A DNA stretch of 32,486 nucleotides from a virus, in the IMG/VR virus record IMGVR_UViG_3300030117_003756, positions 17,129 to 49,614 of that record; one strand, given 5' to 3'. Of the stretch, positions 12,845 through 22,176 are shown one piece after another. The first letter of the stretch is position 1, and each line of letters opens with the position of its first letter. The notes under the pieces are model-generated. The model saw nothing but the letters and a program-made list of their open reading frames with translations. It did no database searches and was not told where the DNA came from. The position numbers were made by a program, and so were the translations under genes.

Positions 12845-13267
12845 ATGAGCGAAGTAAATTCGTTGGCAAAGCAATTGATTGCGGCGCAACGCAAAAAGAT
12901 AGAGATAGATGAATGTATTAAAGATCTAAAGAAAAAGATTTTAGATACAGAAGACGCTTCTCAAATCTTAACCCCCTTGTCTAATGAGGGCGGTAGCAAA
13001 ACTCAAAACGGAATAACCTTTTCAATAGGTCGAACTCATTTGTGGAATCAAGAAGCTTTAGATGAAATTCTAGAAGCTACTCCCAGAGAGCACTGGCCTC
13101 CATTTGTGCGACAAATCACCGAGTATAAAGTCGATAACACCGTATGGAATAAGTGGGCATTAGCTAATCCAGGCTTGGCCGAACCATTCCATAGGGCTCA
13201 TTCGATTCAACTTGGTGACAGATCAATTACAAAAATTGATATCGATAAGTTAAACAAGGAGGACTAG
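12845..13267 (+). CDS. hypothetical protein heading the recombination operon (140 aa)
   Basis: ATG 12845 follows AAAAGGAG with good spacing. Residues 1-35 form a charged coiled-coil-like helix (KQLIAAQRKKIEIDECIKDL). The rest is mixed, with a Trp-rich stretch (NKWALANPGLAEPFHRAHSI) and a final strand. There is no catalytic motif. It ends directly before the Sak4-like gene with no intervening base, so it probably serves the same recombination process. The function is unknown. Confidence 0.8.
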   Translation: MSEVNSLAKQLIAAQRKKIEIDECIKDLKKKILDTEDASQILTPLSNEGGSKTQNGITFSIGRTHLWNQEALDEILEATPREHWPPFVRQITEYKVDNTVWNKWALANPGLAEPFHRAHSIQLGDRSITKIDIDKLNKED

Positions 13268-14044
13268 ATGTCCCTATTAAATCAGGTAGAAAATCGAGAT
13301 CAAAGTTCTGTGCCTGTAGTAAGGATGAATATTCAAGGTACTGATGGCGTGGGTAAAAGCACCTTTGGTGCTAGTGCCGAGTCGCCAATATTCATTCAAG
13401 CAGAAGATGGGTTGTCATTTATTGACGTACCCAGATTTCCGCTCTGCAATACATGGAATGAAATCTTAGATTGCGTGGAGTCTGTAGCGAATGAGCAACA
13501 CAACTATAAGACTGTTGTTCTGGATACTACAGATAGAGCTTCTTCTCTCTGTCAGCAACATGCTTGTGAGCAGAACGGATGGAAGAGCATTGAAACTCCA
13601 GGCTTTGGGAAGGGCTTTACTGCTGAAAAGGAGTACTGGCAAAAATTATTAGATGGCTTTGATTTTTGCATTCGTAAAGGGATCAATGTAATTCTTTTGT
13701 CTCATGTACAGGAGAAGACATTCAACGATCCTGAACGCGAACCCTACGATAGATGGACCATGCGCTGCCCGAAAGGCGTGAACGCTTTAATTAAAGATTG
13801 GGTTGATTTCAACCTCTTCGCATCCTACGAAACCAATACGGTTAAAGAAGGATCGAACAAAGCGAGAGCAGTCTCATTCGGTAATCGTGCATTGTTCACT
13901 AAGTTTGCTGCTGCATATGACGCAAAGTCGCGTATCGAGTTGCCAGATAAAATTGATTTTAGCTGGGAGTCTTTTTATACGCATTACACTGCTGCGTTAT
14001 CTAACAAATCTAATACTCAAGATATAGTCAAGGAGGCCGTATGA
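13268..14044 (+). CDS. Sak4-like RecA-fold single-strand annealing ATPase (258 aa)
   Basis: Walker A is GTDGVGKST at residues 24-32 and Walker B is VVLDTTD at 83-89, with a downstream sensor-like strand INVILLSHVQ. The core is short and matches phage Sak4-type recombinases, which bind single-stranded DNA and promote annealing or strand exchange together with a single-strand-binding protein. The next gene encodes a DUF669-type protein that often accompanies Sak4. The gene overlaps that one by four bases (ATGA). Confidence 0.85.
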   Translation: MSLLNQVENRDQSSVPVVRMNIQGTDGVGKSTFGASAESPIFIQAEDGLSFIDVPRFPLCNTWNEILDCVESVANEQHNYKTVVLDTTDRASSLCQQHACEQNGWKSIETPGFGKGFTAEKEYWQKLLDGFDFCIRKGINVILLSHVQEKTFNDPEREPYDRWTMRCPKGVNALIKDWVDFNLFASYETNTVKEGSNKARAVSFGNRALFTKFAAAYDAKSRIELPDKIDFSWESFYTHYTAALSNKSNTQDIVKEAV

Positions 14045-14559
14045 GTTTTTTCGATGGAACTAATCTCTCTCAGGTAGAGGAAACTGGGGATTACACCCCA
14101 ATACCAGAAGGTGAATACACTTTGGAAGCTACTGCTTACGAAGAAAAAGTTTCTTCTGCTGGTAATCAAATGTTGAAGGTTGAGTACACGGTAACTGGTC
14201 CTCAGTTTGCTGGTCGAAAGATCTTTGAAAACTATGTTAAGGGACAGCCTGTTGCTTATGGAAGGCTCAAGTCTTGGATCATTTCTAGCGGGTTGTCTGG
14301 GGATCAGGAGGTGTCACAGCCTTTGATCAACAGTGCCATGAATCGTAGATTCCAAGCTAATATATCCATTGACCCAGGTTCTAATGGATACGGCCCACAG
14401 AACAAGGTCAAGAGTTTCTTGAAACCTCAACAGCAACAAGCACCACAAATGCAGCAACAGCCTGTTCAACCTGTACAGCCCACAGCAAATCCTCAAGCTG
14501 TGCAGCAAGAACAGATACCAAATGGTAATGCTCAATTCAATGCCCAGTGGTCGAAGTAA
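14041..14559 (+). CDS. DUF669-like protein, probable single-strand DNA-binding partner (172 aa)
   Basis: The N-terminal 120 residues have the DUF669 pattern: EGEYTLEATAYEEKVSSAGN, QMLKVEYTVTGPQFAGRKIF and a later strand with MNRRFQANISIDPG. This looks like a beta-rich OB-like fold. Residues 125-172 are a flexible Gln/Pro-rich tail (PQQQQAPQMQQQPVQPVQ) ending NAQFNAQWSK, comparable in design to SSB tails. It is coupled to the Sak4-like gene upstream; the two would act together in recombination or replication. DUF669 function is generally assigned from context. Confidence 0.8.
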   Translation: MSFFDGTNLSQVEETGDYTPIPEGEYTLEATAYEEKVSSAGNQMLKVEYTVTGPQFAGRKIFENYVKGQPVAYGRLKSWIISSGLSGDQEVSQPLINSAMNRRFQANISIDPGSNGYGPQNKVKSFLKPQQQQAPQMQQQPVQPVQPTANPQAVQQEQIPNGNAQFNAQWSK

Positions 14560-14699
14560 TTGAAGTAGTATTTAGGGTAGGCAAAAAAGAATTTCGGCAG
14601 GTTTTCTTTGATGCTGACAAGGATGAGGTCGATCACTTTATCGACCGAATCCTCCCTAATGATTTAATTCGAGTTATTCGGAGGAAGTATGGACATTGA
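14547..14699 (+). CDS. 50-residue hypothetical protein, GTG start
   Basis: A GTG at 14547 inside the end of the DUF669-like gene opens a 50-codon frame reading VEVIEVVFRVGKKEFRQVFF, then DADKDEVDHFIDRI and a basic end IRVIRRKYGH. The strand-strand-helix-strand layout and strong amphipathic pattern look like a folded small domain. It overlaps the gene before by 13 bases and the gene after by 11, filling an otherwise empty 129-base gap. It is not recognised. Its start is less certain than its frame. Confidence 0.65.
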   Translation: MVEVIEVVFRVGKKEFRQVFFDADKDEVDHFIDRILPNDLIRVIRRKYGH

Positions 14700-14952
14700 T
14701 GTAGATGTGGATGCGAATGAAGAAGAAGCGGTATTGTTTGAAAATGTTATTGGATACTTTGATGCAATAGTTGAAGAGGGAGCCAATGCAGAGTCTTTGG
14801 CCACCATGATGATGACGTTTTCTATCTCTTATCTTTATTCTTTTTTCTCAGTAAAAACAATTGATGAAAATATAGAGCAAATTAAAAAGCAAATTATTAA
14901 TTCAAAGTTTTTAATGGAGAAGGAGAAAGAAGCTAAAGTTATTAGGCATTGA
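14689..14952 (+). CDS. small acidic hypothetical protein (87 aa)
   Basis: ATG 14689 follows CGGAGGAAGT. The product begins with an Asp/Glu-rich stretch (MDIDVDVDANEEEAVLFENV), continues with a Met/Phe/Tyr-rich hydrophobic helix (MMMTFSISYLYSFFSVK, residues about 42-58) and ends in a charged coiled-coil-like helix. The hydrophobic segment is borderline for a membrane span. No family was recognised. Confidence 0.65.
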   Translation: MDIDVDVDANEEEAVLFENVIGYFDAIVEEGANAESLATMMMTFSISYLYSFFSVKTIDENIEQIKKQIINSKFLMEKEKEAKVIRH

Positions 14953-14961
14953 GAGGTGTTT

Positions 14962-15114
14962 ATGAACTACGAAAGAAAAAAACAATCTGTAATGAGAGTA
15001 TTAGATAAACCTGATCTCTCTTCATGGGCATTGGAATATTGGATGAATGTATACGTTGGGTTACACAAGGCAGAGCAAAATGCAGTTACGCGAATACCAG
15101 AAAGAATCCATTGA
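14962..15114 (+). CDS. 50-residue hypothetical protein upstream of the helicase
   Basis: An ATG at 14962 behind GAGAGGTGTTT opens a 50-codon frame: MNYERKKQSVMRVLDKPDLS followed by a Trp-rich helix SWALEYWMNVYVGLHKAEQN and a short basic end. The composition is protein-like. It overlaps the probable helicase start at 15080 by 35 bases in a different frame, which would couple translation. No family was recognised. Confidence 0.6.
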   Translation: MNYERKKQSVMRVLDKPDLSSWALEYWMNVYVGLHKAEQNAVTRIPERIH

Positions 15115-16753
15115 TAAAATTAAATACTGGTTTGGTACTCAGGTATCCAAGCCAGTATTGGTTTTACCAACAGGTAGCGGAAAGACCATAGTCTTTGCCA
15201 CTCTAATCAAAGAACTTTTTAAACTTAATCCAAAGAAAAGGTTTTTGATACTAGCTCACAGACAGGAGTTAGTTAGTCAGGCCAGAGACAAATTACTTAG
15301 CGTTTGGCCGTGCGCTCCTTGCAGTGTGATGGCTGCAAGCTTGAATGAATACGATGCAACGGCTCCTATTGTTATAGCAAGTAGAGATACTCTTGCATCA
15401 AAGAAAAGATTATTAGCATGCGAACCATTTGATCTGGTTGTGATCGATGAGGCGCATCATGTAGCTCCTGATAAGAGCACTAGATATAGAAAGATTCTTA
15501 GCCATCTAGAAGAGATAGGAGATCCATATGTCATGGGTGTTACTGCTACGCCATACAGAATGGGGCAAGGATATATCTATGGTATGGAAGATCACTATTT
15601 CGGTGGTGTAGCACATCAAGTAACGATTCCAGATCTTATCGAGCAAGGTTACTTGTGCAGACTCTCAGCATTTGCAGTAGCTGACAGTGCTGTTATTGAT
15701 GCTTCAAGCGCCAGAGTAAAGTTTAAAGGTGGAGACTACAGAGAGTCAGACCTTGAGTTGATTGCCATGGAGGATCAAACCATTGTTTCAATCATAGATG
15801 ATTGGGTTGAGAAGGCATTCAGTAAAGGGAGAACCAGTTCTGTTTTCTTCTGTGTGACTGTAGCTCATGCATACAAAATGTGTATGTATCTTAAAGAGAG
15901 CGGCATCAAAGCGGAAGCTATTACAGCGGAAACCCCAGGGGCAGAACGCAAACAAATACTTAAAGACTTCGAGTCAGGAAAGATAAATGTATTGTGTAAT
16001 GTAGCCGTGCTCACTGAAGGCTGGGATGCACCAAGAACAGATTGTGTTGTAGTGTTGAGGCCCACAAAGTCATTAGGTTTGTATGTTCAGATTTGTGGTC
16101 GAGGCATGAGAACGTGGGGAGATAAGAAAGATTGTTTACTATTGGACTATGGCGAGAACATGCAACGTCATGGCTGTATAGACACTGCAAAACCATCTGC
16201 TGTATCTGAAGACCAAGAAGAAAAAGACAAGATATGGATCTGTGATTCTTGTCTCAGGGTGAATGATTGGGATGAAAAGGTTTGTTTGGAGTGCGGGGAT
16301 GCCAAGCCTAAGCCAGCCCCCATGGAAGAAGAAGAAATAGAATTCAACAAGAAGACAAGCGATAAAGATGTAGCTACTTCTTATGAAGCTGCTCAAGGTT
16401 ATGTTCTTTCGGATGAATTAAAAGAAGCTCAAGTTAAAGAAGAAACTAGACAGGTAAGCAATGTCATGGCTGAAGCTACTGTATCAGCTAACGGTAACCT
16501 TTACTGCAAAGTTAAGTTCATGACTTATGACAGTTATTATCCTTACAGTTTGCCATTAATGATTGGCATGTCTGGCAAGGCTGGGCTCGCAGCTCAAAGC
16601 AAATGGAATAGATTGGCTAGAGAAAAGGGTTGTGAGCCCGATACAGTTCATGAAGCTGTCGAACTAATTAATGATGGGGTATTTGATAGTATCCGTGAAA
16701 TAGTAGTCAGAAAAGAGGGTAAGTACTGGAATGTTGTCAACGCAAATTTTTGA
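15080..16753 (+). CDS. superfamily 2 DEAH-box DNA helicase with zinc ribbon (557 aa)
   Basis: Helicase motifs in order: Walker A PTGSGKT at 30-36, LILAHR at 56-61, DEAH at 123-126, TAT at 155-157, LTEGWDAP at 311-318 and QICGRGMR at 337-344. A four-cysteine zinc ribbon follows (C388, C391, C402, C405), then a C-terminal domain found after such helicases in phages. The protein would use ATP to remodel DNA in replication or recombination, alongside Sak4, DUF669 and the nuclease genes. The frame opens at 15047, but M at 15080 starts MQLREYQ, the usual Q-motif-type entry, and is preferred. It overlaps the nuclease start by 23 bases. Confidence 0.9.
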   Translation: MQLREYQKESIDKIKYWFGTQVSKPVLVLPTGSGKTIVFATLIKELFKLNPKKRFLILAHRQELVSQARDKLLSVWPCAPCSVMAASLNEYDATAPIVIASRDTLASKKRLLACEPFDLVVIDEAHHVAPDKSTRYRKILSHLEEIGDPYVMGVTATPYRMGQGYIYGMEDHYFGGVAHQVTIPDLIEQGYLCRLSAFAVADSAVIDASSARVKFKGGDYRESDLELIAMEDQTIVSIIDDWVEKAFSKGRTSSVFFCVTVAHAYKMCMYLKESGIKAEAITAETPGAERKQILKDFESGKINVLCNVAVLTEGWDAPRTDCVVVLRPTKSLGLYVQICGRGMRTWGDKKDCLLLDYGENMQRHGCIDTAKPSAVSEDQEEKDKIWICDSCLRVNDWDEKVCLECGDAKPKPAPMEEEEIEFNKKTSDKDVATSYEAAQGYVLSDELKEAQVKEETRQVSNVMAEATVSANGNLYCKVKFMTYDSYYPYSLPLMIGMSGKAGLAAQSKWNRLAREKGCEPDTVHEAVELINDGVFDSIREIVVRKEGKYWNVVNANF

Positions 16754-17819
16754 ACAGATCGATGAAAAGATTGTTGAGCTTGAGACTCGATATCGTAATC
16801 ACCTGGGCATGAGCGGAATAGGAGATGACGATGAAAGAAAACTTTGGCTAGGGTTCAGACACTGCCTTAATTCTAGTTTTGAGGGGCGCATGCTTAGATT
16901 ATTTAATCTAGGAAACCGCATCGAGGATCAGGTTGTAGATGACATCAGAAGGACTGGGATCATTGCGGTCGCTAGTGAGGATGAGAATGGTAAACAATTT
17001 AGCGCGTCACTTCTTGGTGGACACTTTGCTGGATCATGCGATGGAATACTTAAAGGTGTATTACCAGAGCCCGATGAAGAGACTATTGTTCTGTTAGAAG
17101 TAAAAAGTGCCAACGATAAGCGTTTTAGAGAACTCCAAAAAGAGAGAGATTACGGGGGTTGGAGTGAAACTTATCGTTGGCAAATCCATTGCTACATGGG
17201 TGCGATGAGTTTAACACATGCTTTAGTCGTTGTGGTAAATAAAAATAACAGCGAGATTTATTCTGAGATTATTGAGTTTGATCCAGTCATATGGGAGAAG
17301 GCTCAAGAGAAAGCAAAGAAAATAATATGTAGTGACGCGCCTCCTCCTCCATCAAGATCTGAAAGTGATTGGCGTATCAAGAACGAAAGCTCTGTATATC
17401 AGGACGTTTATTTTAAAAGGCGATTACCACAATCCGTTAACTGTCGCAATTGTAAAAATTCAAAACCTGTTGTAGAAAGTAATGGAGCCGTTTGGTATTG
17501 CTCTCGCAGGAATAAAGCGTTAACTGATGAAGAACAACGCATTGGTTGTGATGATCATTTGTGGATACCTGCATTGGTCAATGCTGATTACCTTCCTGAT
17601 AAAAGTAATGAGGATGAAGTCGCTTACCGAGTGGGCATCATGACAATATTTAATGTGATATCTAGCAAACGAGGCGAGTATCGATACACCAGTTGCGAGA
17701 TGCGTGAGTTATCTAAAACAAAGTTTGATTTAAAGATGATTGAGAGTATGGAGCCAGTTAGGAATGAGTTCGATGGAACTTATGTTGAGGTTAAAGATGA
17801 GGCGACCATTCCGTTTTAA
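16731..17819 (+). CDS. PD-(D/E)XK exonuclease with C-terminal cysteine cluster (362 aa)
   Basis: The nuclease site is H98-x5-D104 (GHFAGSCDG), then LLEVKS with E123 and K125, and a YRWQIHCYM helix with Q151, as in Cas4/RecB/lambda-exonuclease-type enzymes. A second region carries C238, C241, C257 and C273 (CRNC, WYC, GCDDH), a metal or possibly iron-sulfur site. It probably resects DNA ends to give single strands for the Sak4-like recombinase. The gene is the last of the plus-strand operon; its TAA overlaps the stop of the DUF1064 gene on the other strand by four bases. Confidence 0.85.
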   Translation: MLSTQIFEQIDEKIVELETRYRNHLGMSGIGDDDERKLWLGFRHCLNSSFEGRMLRLFNLGNRIEDQVVDDIRRTGIIAVASEDENGKQFSASLLGGHFAGSCDGILKGVLPEPDEETIVLLEVKSANDKRFRELQKERDYGGWSETYRWQIHCYMGAMSLTHALVVVVNKNNSEIYSEIIEFDPVIWEKAQEKAKKIICSDAPPPPSRSESDWRIKNESSVYQDVYFKRRLPQSVNCRNCKNSKPVVESNGAVWYCSRRNKALTDEEQRIGCDDHLWIPALVNADYLPDKSNEDEVAYRVGIMTIFNVISSKRGEYRYTSCEMRELSKTKFDLKMIESMEPVRNEFDGTYVEVKDEATIPF

Positions 17820-18178
17820 GCTGTCTTCTCTTGGATTACGGCTGCTCTTGGGTTTTTTACTATGACTATTACTGTTCCAGGGTAAAGGGCTTCCACTAAT
17901 TTTTTCTTTAGTTTAAATACCTGAGTGAGTACTCCCTTGGTATCTTCTACCACTGTCTCACCATTTACTTTGTATCTAAAGTCAGCAATGTATTTGCATA
18001 TGCGCGTACCTTCAACATCACATTCGTAGGGAACCTGTACTTCTAGATCAGTAATGTGGCCACTGTTCTCTAATGCTTTAAGGATCTTGTATCGAGCGCC
18101 TTCTAGTTTGGAATCAAACACAATGCCATCGTACTCAACCTTGATTGCTTTGTACTTGGACTTTCTTTTGAATTTCAA
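17816..18178 (-). CDS. DUF1064 family nuclease-like protein, TTG start (120 aa)
   Basis: The sequence matches the DUF1064 pattern: SKYKAIKVEYDGIVFDSKLE with E26, then KYIADFRY with D66 and VVEDTKG with D79 and K81, a PD-(D/E)XK-type site. Members are small phage endonuclease-like proteins, sometimes proposed to act on branched DNA. The start is TTG 18178, which overlaps the stop of the 1330-residue gene (TTGA); no ATG is available. It is the last gene of the late transcript and could help in debranching DNA before packaging, an inference from position. Confidence 0.8.
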   Translation of the reverse strand: MKFKRKSKYKAIKVEYDGIVFDSKLEGARYKILKALENSGHITDLEVQVPYECDVEGTRICKYIADFRYKVNGETVVEDTKGVLTQVFKLKKKLVEALYPGTVIVIVKNPRAAVIQEKTA

Positions 18179-21100
18179 TCTGTACCCATGAGTTTATCTA
18201 TTTCTACATCTCTCAATGCTTGGCTTGCCCGATTAAATAACGAAGGAACTTCTTGTTTTATTCTTTCTGGTAGTGGCTGCGGCCTTGGTTGCCTTGGAGG
18301 AGGCAATGGGAAAGTTTGTTGTTGATTGTATGATCTTCTCATTTCTTCTTGAATATCAGATAAAGGAATAACATTTCTAATTTTATCTTCTTCTGCTTCA
18401 TAAGCTCCGACATAAACAGATGGAGGAGGAGTGTAAGGAATGTACTTATGATTAAATACTGATTGCCAATCAGCAATTTTCTTTTCTTTCAACAATCTAA
18501 CCATGTCTGACTCTGGCATGCCAAGCAATCTTGCATCATCTAAAGCAATAGATAAATCTCTTAATGCTTTGTATCTTCTTTCGTTAGCTTTTTTATAAGC
18601 AGCTAATGCTTCCTCTGGTATACGAGGACCATACGCTTTTTTTAATCTTCTATAGTCTTCATTGGCTGCAAGAATTTCAGCTCTAGCTTCTTCAGCTTTA
18701 TACCCTAGACTTCTTTCAATATCCATCTTAACAGTTTTAACACCAGACATTGCTTGTCCCATTTCATTAAAGAAGTCTAACTGCTTACCTCTTTCGGAAA
18801 CTCTGTATTTAGGATCAATTAATTTGCTTTCTACTAAAACTGACCTAGGTAAATCGCCAAGCTTGAAAGATCTAGAGGGATCTCCAAAACCACCTAAAGC
18901 TTCAAAAGATTTTAATGGAGATATTTGAGGATTAAATTCCAGTGGAGACATTTGTGGAATTAATCCATTAACAACATGGGTAATTCCTCCCCATGCTTTT
19001 TCTCCTAGATTAGCCCCAGGCGCATATATTGAAGTACCAAATCGTGTTTTACCATCTCTGGCTCCTATATCTAACAGTCTTTCAGTAATCATTGATTCGC
19101 CAAAAAACGGTTCAAAGAAATCTAAAACAACAGTATCCATTATGTCCAATGCAATTTCGTTTAATTCTTTTTCAGAACGAACTCCATTATCAACTGCATT
19201 CTGTACACCAAATGCTACGCGAGATAAATAGTCATAAGGGAAAGTATAAGAACCATTAATTACCTCAAGAACATTGCCATCTTTATCTGTCTTTACAGGT
19301 ATCAATGTAGAGTTTTTATCCCATGGCCATGCAAAAGATCTTCGATAAGCATCTAATTGATCTTCTGAGGATCCTGTCAAAGAGATGCCTAGCTTGGTAG
19401 CGCCAACAGGCAATACTGCTGTCATGGCTGTAATACCACTTAATCTTTCAATTCCTCTAGCCCTAAGCTCTGGATTATCACTAGCAATTTCTTTTATAGA
19501 TCGTCCAACAATATTTCCAGTAGTTCTAATAATTTCAGCGGGGTAAGCAATGAAGTTACCCAATGGTAGTTTTCTCAACCCTTGGACAATTTCAGGAACT
19601 CTTGCGTAGTTAGGCACTACATCTCTAGTAACAAAGGCAGCTTCTTCTTTCAAAAAGTTTTCTAATTCATTTCGATTGAATTTAGAAATATCAATACTTT
19701 CTCTATTATAGTTGTCACCAAAACGAGCTTGAGCAATTTTCATTTGATCTAAAGTACTTGCTCTCATTGTAAAAGGATTGCCTTTAACTTGAGCTTTAGT
19801 AACCATAGCTTTTAATTTACTTAATTCTGTTTCGTAATTAAAAACTCTCCAAACATCATCACCGCTTTGATAAAGCTTGGCCATCATTCCGTCTTGTCTT
19901 CTTTGTAAAAAATTAAATGTATTTTTAAACATGCCAACTTCAGCGGCTTCATCAATTAAACTTCTTAACTCTCCTAATTGAGCTTGCTGGCCAACAACTC
20001 CTCGTTCAATATATTCTTCCCAAGTCTTTTTAAAATCAGGATCAGTTGGAGCTTTATCTTTTATGTTTTTAGAAATGGTTTCAAATGCTTCAGTAAGAGA
20101 CTTGCCGTTTGGCACATTACCATTGGCTATAGAAAACCCCATAGCAGAAGTGACGTTTCTAATCTGACCAGTGGGATTGTAAACTGTCTTAGCCATTTGG
20201 CTTGCGCCTTTTAAACCTAAGAAGGTGCTGTACATAGCACCTAATACTGGGACTGATTGATACCAACTGCTGCCAGTTTTATCTAATGCTTCAAAGTATT
20301 CTCTTCTTACCCATTTTTTATTAAGTGGACCAAAATTTACTTCTCTTCCTTCTCCTCCAATCTGAATCCAATCAGGTCTTCCTCTTTTGTCTCTACGCAA
20401 AAATTCTTCAATGGGAGGTTCATCTAAAAATATTTTAGAGTTAGAAGGCAACGCATTGTTGTATTGATCAAGAGCTTTAAAATAATTTCCTTTAGAACTA
20501 ATTGCTGCTTGTCTTGCTAGCGTTTCTTTTGTTTGTCCAAGCAATCCAATTTTTCTTTCTTCTAAACTAAGCTTTCTTCCAGCCATATCTCTACGACCAG
20601 TATACTCTCCTAGAAAATCTCTAATCGCTTCATCTTTTAATGTTCTTTCTTTAAGCGGTCCTTGCATAACAGAGGTCATTACTTTGTCATCGATAAGATC
20701 TTTTGGATTCATAGATGCGCTATTAAAACCATTCTTATTAATTAACTCATACAATTGAGCTCTAGCTTGAGATTCTGTAAGTTTTTCTCCTCCTTTAGAG
20801 GATATTTCCATCAAAGAATTTACCGCTTTTTTAGTTACTTCTTCAGTAGGTACATAATTATCTTGAAGAAAAATACGATACTGTCTTGTTCCATACATGC
20901 CAAGCTGACCAGTTATGGTCTCTGCCGCACCTTCAGGCAAGAATTCAGGATTTTCTAATAAATCTTTACTGTATTGAGTTATTAACTCTCTAGATCTTTT
21001 GGCAGATCTAAACAAACTGTATTCTGTTCTAATATTATCTACTTTAGTATTTACATTTAATTTATCGCTTTTAATAAATCCAAAGTCTTTATCCATTTCT

Positions 21101-22167
21101 ATTAAGTCTTTTGCTGCTTTATTAAATGCCATATCGTCTGCTGGATATATGTAGTTATCTAATGCATCCATAACTCTATGAAGAGTCATTCCATTAGCTT
21201 TTCCAGATTCAGTGAGCACTTTAAATGTATTGTTTAATTCTTGTAGTGCGACATTATTTTTTTGTGCCATAGCAGCAAACTGAGTGCCTCTCAAAGCTTT
21301 TATTTCAGCAACAGTTTTGTCAGGGAGTTCGCCTCTAAAACGAACACTGGCTAATGCTTTACGAATTAATGGATTATTTTTTTCAATTTCTTTTACCGAG
21401 GCAGATACGGCAGAACCTAGTTCATTAACAGCACTTGCTGCTTGTTTAACGCCAGGGACTCTAGCAGCAACTTGTGCTGCATCTGCGCCTACATCAACAG
21501 CCGCTCTCAGTGCAATAGGAACTCCAGTCATAACGCCTAAAGCTTCAAGACCAACCATTCCTTTGTTATACAATTTAGCGTAAGCAAGTTCTTGACCTTC
21601 TAAGCTTTGAAGATCTTTAGTAGCAGTTGGTCCACCACCGAACCATGTATCCCCCATGGTTTGCATATCAGACTCAGCGGCTAACCCATCAGCCGAACCT
21701 AAAGCTAATGTTTTAGTTAAAGCGTTAGCGCCTTTAGTTGCTCTTAATACTGCTGCTCCGGGCAAACCAAATTGAAATAAAAGTTTAGGTATTTCTGCTG
21801 ATAGACCAAGACCCTCTATGTCAGGAGCAAAAGTTTCTTGTATGGCTTGCATTTTATTTTCAATATCTTGACCTTCTTCTTCAGCGCCAAGAGCTTGCAA
21901 TCCTAAACCTATAGCTGATCCTATTTCAGTGACCCCTGTTACCGCTCCAGCGGTAGCACCCCTACCAACACTGCCCCAGAATCCTATGTTTTCTTTTTCA
22001 AGAGAAGCTCCTGGCTGATAGTCAGGAGATGCTTTGTAAGCAATTTCTTTTTCTCTTAATTTAGATGCTAAGTTTTTTTCTCGAAGAATTAAATTTGCTT
22101 GATCTTCGCTTTTAGCATCGATAATTATGCTTTGTCCGTTATCTAAAACCCTATAGTATTGAGACAT
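18175..22167 (-). CDS. very large virion protein, probable internal/ejection protein (1330 aa)
   Basis: A 1330-residue protein with long helical, Ala/Leu/Lys/Glu-rich stretches and several Gly/Ala-rich hydrophobic segments (GATAGAVTGVTEIGSAIGLG, residues about 70-90; SGITAMTAVLPVGATKLGI). A central segment, VYNPTGQIRNVTSAMGF, recalls large structural proteins of marine podovirus-like phages. Its size is close to that of T7 gp16 (about 1318 residues), the internal protein that forms part of the DNA ejection channel, but no lytic transglycosylase motif was identified. It is the last large virion gene. Its low-GC codon use matches the neighbouring structural genes. Confidence 0.75.
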   Translation of the reverse strand: MSQYYRVLDNGQSIIIDAKSEDQANLILREKNLASKLREKEIAYKASPDYQPGASLEKENIGFWGSVGRGATAGAVTGVTEIGSAIGLGLQALGAEEEGQDIENKMQAIQETFAPDIEGLGLSAEIPKLLFQFGLPGAAVLRATKGANALTKTLALGSADGLAAESDMQTMGDTWFGGGPTATKDLQSLEGQELAYAKLYNKGMVGLEALGVMTGVPIALRAAVDVGADAAQVAARVPGVKQAASAVNELGSAVSASVKEIEKNNPLIRKALASVRFRGELPDKTVAEIKALRGTQFAAMAQKNNVALQELNNTFKVLTESGKANGMTLHRVMDALDNYIYPADDMAFNKAAKDLIEMDKDFGFIKSDKLNVNTKVDNIRTEYSLFRSAKRSRELITQYSKDLLENPEFLPEGAAETITGQLGMYGTRQYRIFLQDNYVPTEEVTKKAVNSLMEISSKGGEKLTESQARAQLYELINKNGFNSASMNPKDLIDDKVMTSVMQGPLKERTLKDEAIRDFLGEYTGRRDMAGRKLSLEERKIGLLGQTKETLARQAAISSKGNYFKALDQYNNALPSNSKIFLDEPPIEEFLRRDKRGRPDWIQIGGEGREVNFGPLNKKWVRREYFEALDKTGSSWYQSVPVLGAMYSTFLGLKGASQMAKTVYNPTGQIRNVTSAMGFSIANGNVPNGKSLTEAFETISKNIKDKAPTDPDFKKTWEEYIERGVVGQQAQLGELRSLIDEAAEVGMFKNTFNFLQRRQDGMMAKLYQSGDDVWRVFNYETELSKLKAMVTKAQVKGNPFTMRASTLDQMKIAQARFGDNYNRESIDISKFNRNELENFLKEEAAFVTRDVVPNYARVPEIVQGLRKLPLGNFIAYPAEIIRTTGNIVGRSIKEIASDNPELRARGIERLSGITAMTAVLPVGATKLGISLTGSSEDQLDAYRRSFAWPWDKNSTLIPVKTDKDGNVLEVINGSYTFPYDYLSRVAFGVQNAVDNGVRSEKELNEIALDIMDTVVLDFFEPFFGESMITERLLDIGARDGKTRFGTSIYAPGANLGEKAWGGITHVVNGLIPQMSPLEFNPQISPLKSFEALGGFGDPSRSFKLGDLPRSVLVESKLIDPKYRVSERGKQLDFFNEMGQAMSGVKTVKMDIERSLGYKAEEARAEILAANEDYRRLKKAYGPRIPEEALAAYKKANERRYKALRDLSIALDDARLLGMPESDMVRLLKEKKIADWQSVFNHKYIPYTPPPSVYVGAYEAEEDKIRNVIPLSDIQEEMRRSYNQQQTFPLPPPRQPRPQPLPERIKQEVPSLFNRASQALRDVEIDKLMGTD

Positions 22168-22176
22168 TAGTTATTA

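Noticed and set aside
15047-15079. Longer helicase start at 15047
   Set aside because: The extra eleven residues are not typical of the family, no ribosome binding site precedes them, and they overlap most of the 14962-15114 gene; ATG 15080 fits better.
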